Source: a virus. Taken from it: a stretch of DNA of 52,529 nt. Under the pieces are notes generated by a model, which was not told the origin of the DNA, ran no database searches, and worked only from the letters and a program-made list of their open reading frames with translations. Shown piece by piece: positions 52,178 through 52,529 of the stretch. Numbering within the stretch: the stretch's first letter is position 1; each line of letters opens with the position of its first letter. Both the position numbers and the translations under genes were made by a program. The DNA lies in the IMG/VR virus record IMGVR_UViG_3300032342_000011, positions 1 to 52,529 of that record; one strand, given 5' to 3'.

Positions 52178-52529
52178 ATGAAAATTATCAACTTATTATC
52201 TGTTATATTAGTAGTAATCTCAACATCAGTTGACGCACGTTCTTCGACTGCAAGAGACCAATTTAAACGTCTCCAACCGTGTCCGGCAACGAATCAAAGC
52301 GTTGGTTCTTGCAGTGGATATATTATCGATCACATCGTTCCACTAGATTGTGGAGGTGCTGATTCACCTTCTAATATGCAATGGCAAACTGTTGAAGATG
52401 CGAAGCGTAAAGATAGAATTGAACGACGTGGTTTGAATTGTAAGACGAGACAAGTTGCACCAGAAGATCGTGAATATTCTCTCGGATCAAAAGGTGGTTG
52501 TTTTTATTATAGTGATAGACTGAAGAAAG
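52178..52529 (+). CDS. Exported HNH-type nuclease (runs off right edge)
   Basis: 117 codons are visible with no stop before the window end. MKIINLLSVILVVISTSVDA is a typical signal peptide with cleavage likely after DA. The mature part has PCPATNQSVGSCSGYIIDHI, then VPLDCGGADSPSNMQWQ and TVEDAKRKDRIERR. The DHIVPL...(S)NMQW...K pattern is that of HNH nucleases, with five cysteines fitting an oxidising compartment. It would act in the periplasm or outside the cell. GAGAG lies 8 bases before the ATG. It is divergent from the neck operon. Confidence 0.8.
   Translation, partial: MKIINLLSVILVVISTSVDARSSTARDQFKRLQPCPATNQSVGSCSGYIIDHIVPLDCGGADSPSNMQWQTVEDAKRKDRIERRGLNCKTRQVAPEDREYSLGSKGGCFYYSDRLKK

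Noticed and set aside
1-52529. tRNA genes, integrase, attachment sites or insertion sequences
   Set aside because: Intergenic gaps are all under 200 bases, no cloverleaf-like or transposase/integrase sequence was seen, and the gene set is that of a lytic T4-type phage.

Overview
The window is part of the genome of a contractile-tailed double-stranded DNA phage of the T4 superfamily. The T4-type hallmarks are a gp44 clamp loader, UvsW, UvsY, UvsX, gp32, both terminase subunits (gp16, gp17), sheath (gp18), tube (gp19), sheath terminator (gp15), neck proteins (gp13, gp14) and head-completion protein gp4. The DNA is visibly AT-rich. I see no tRNA, integrase, insertion sequence, CRISPR array or antibiotic-resistance gene. 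The host cannot be named from this sequence. Nearly all genes lie on the minus strand in tightly packed, often translationally coupled (ATGA or TAATG) operons.

Layout. (1) 1-11.8 kb: replication and recombination. Clamp loader gp44, a four-helix membrane protein, a free-standing EDxHD homing endonuclease on the opposite strand, a GroES-like co-chaperonin, an orphan fragment resembling the DNA polymerase III alpha subunit, an M15 peptidase, then the recombination set uvsW-uvsY-(hypothetical)-nucleotidyltransferase-(hypothetical)-uvsX-gene 32. The gene 32 leader can fold into an H-type pseudoknot like the autoregulatory one of T4. (2) 12-35 kb: about 23 kb of adhesin and fibre genes. Four paralogous 317-422-residue virion proteins are followed by a fibre with a tail-fibre-type C-terminus, a DUF4376-like protein, a 1548-residue glycine-rich fibre, a 988-residue fibre with YadA-head-like repeats, a 242-residue anchor protein, a LamG-like protein, a 1226-residue beta-helix fibre and a protein built of three tandem repeats. 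(3) 35-37.3 kb: three plus-strand structural genes and one convergent minus-strand SWIM-like zinc-binding gene. (4) 37.4-52.1 kb: packaging and morphogenesis. gp17, a PD-(D/E)XK-like protein, gp16, a protein with a twin-arginine-like N-terminus, gp4, a tube-initiator-like protein, gp19, gp18, gp15, gp14, gp13 and two small genes. (5) The right edge holds a plus-strand gene for an exported HNH-type nuclease, cut off by the window end.

How the parts work together. The first block provides replication and recombination-dependent DNA synthesis, the last provides packaging and tail assembly, and the central block provides host recognition. An ATAAATA motif precedes many transcription units by 15-50 bases and is read as the late promoter element, equivalent to the T4 TATAAATA. 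Two or three sigma70-like promoters are also visible. Points of most interest are the gene 32 leader pseudoknot, the neck proteins gp13 and gp14 carrying adhesin-like domains, the orphan PolIII-alpha piece, the extensive module sharing among fibre genes, and N-termini that resemble T4 capsid-targeting sequences.
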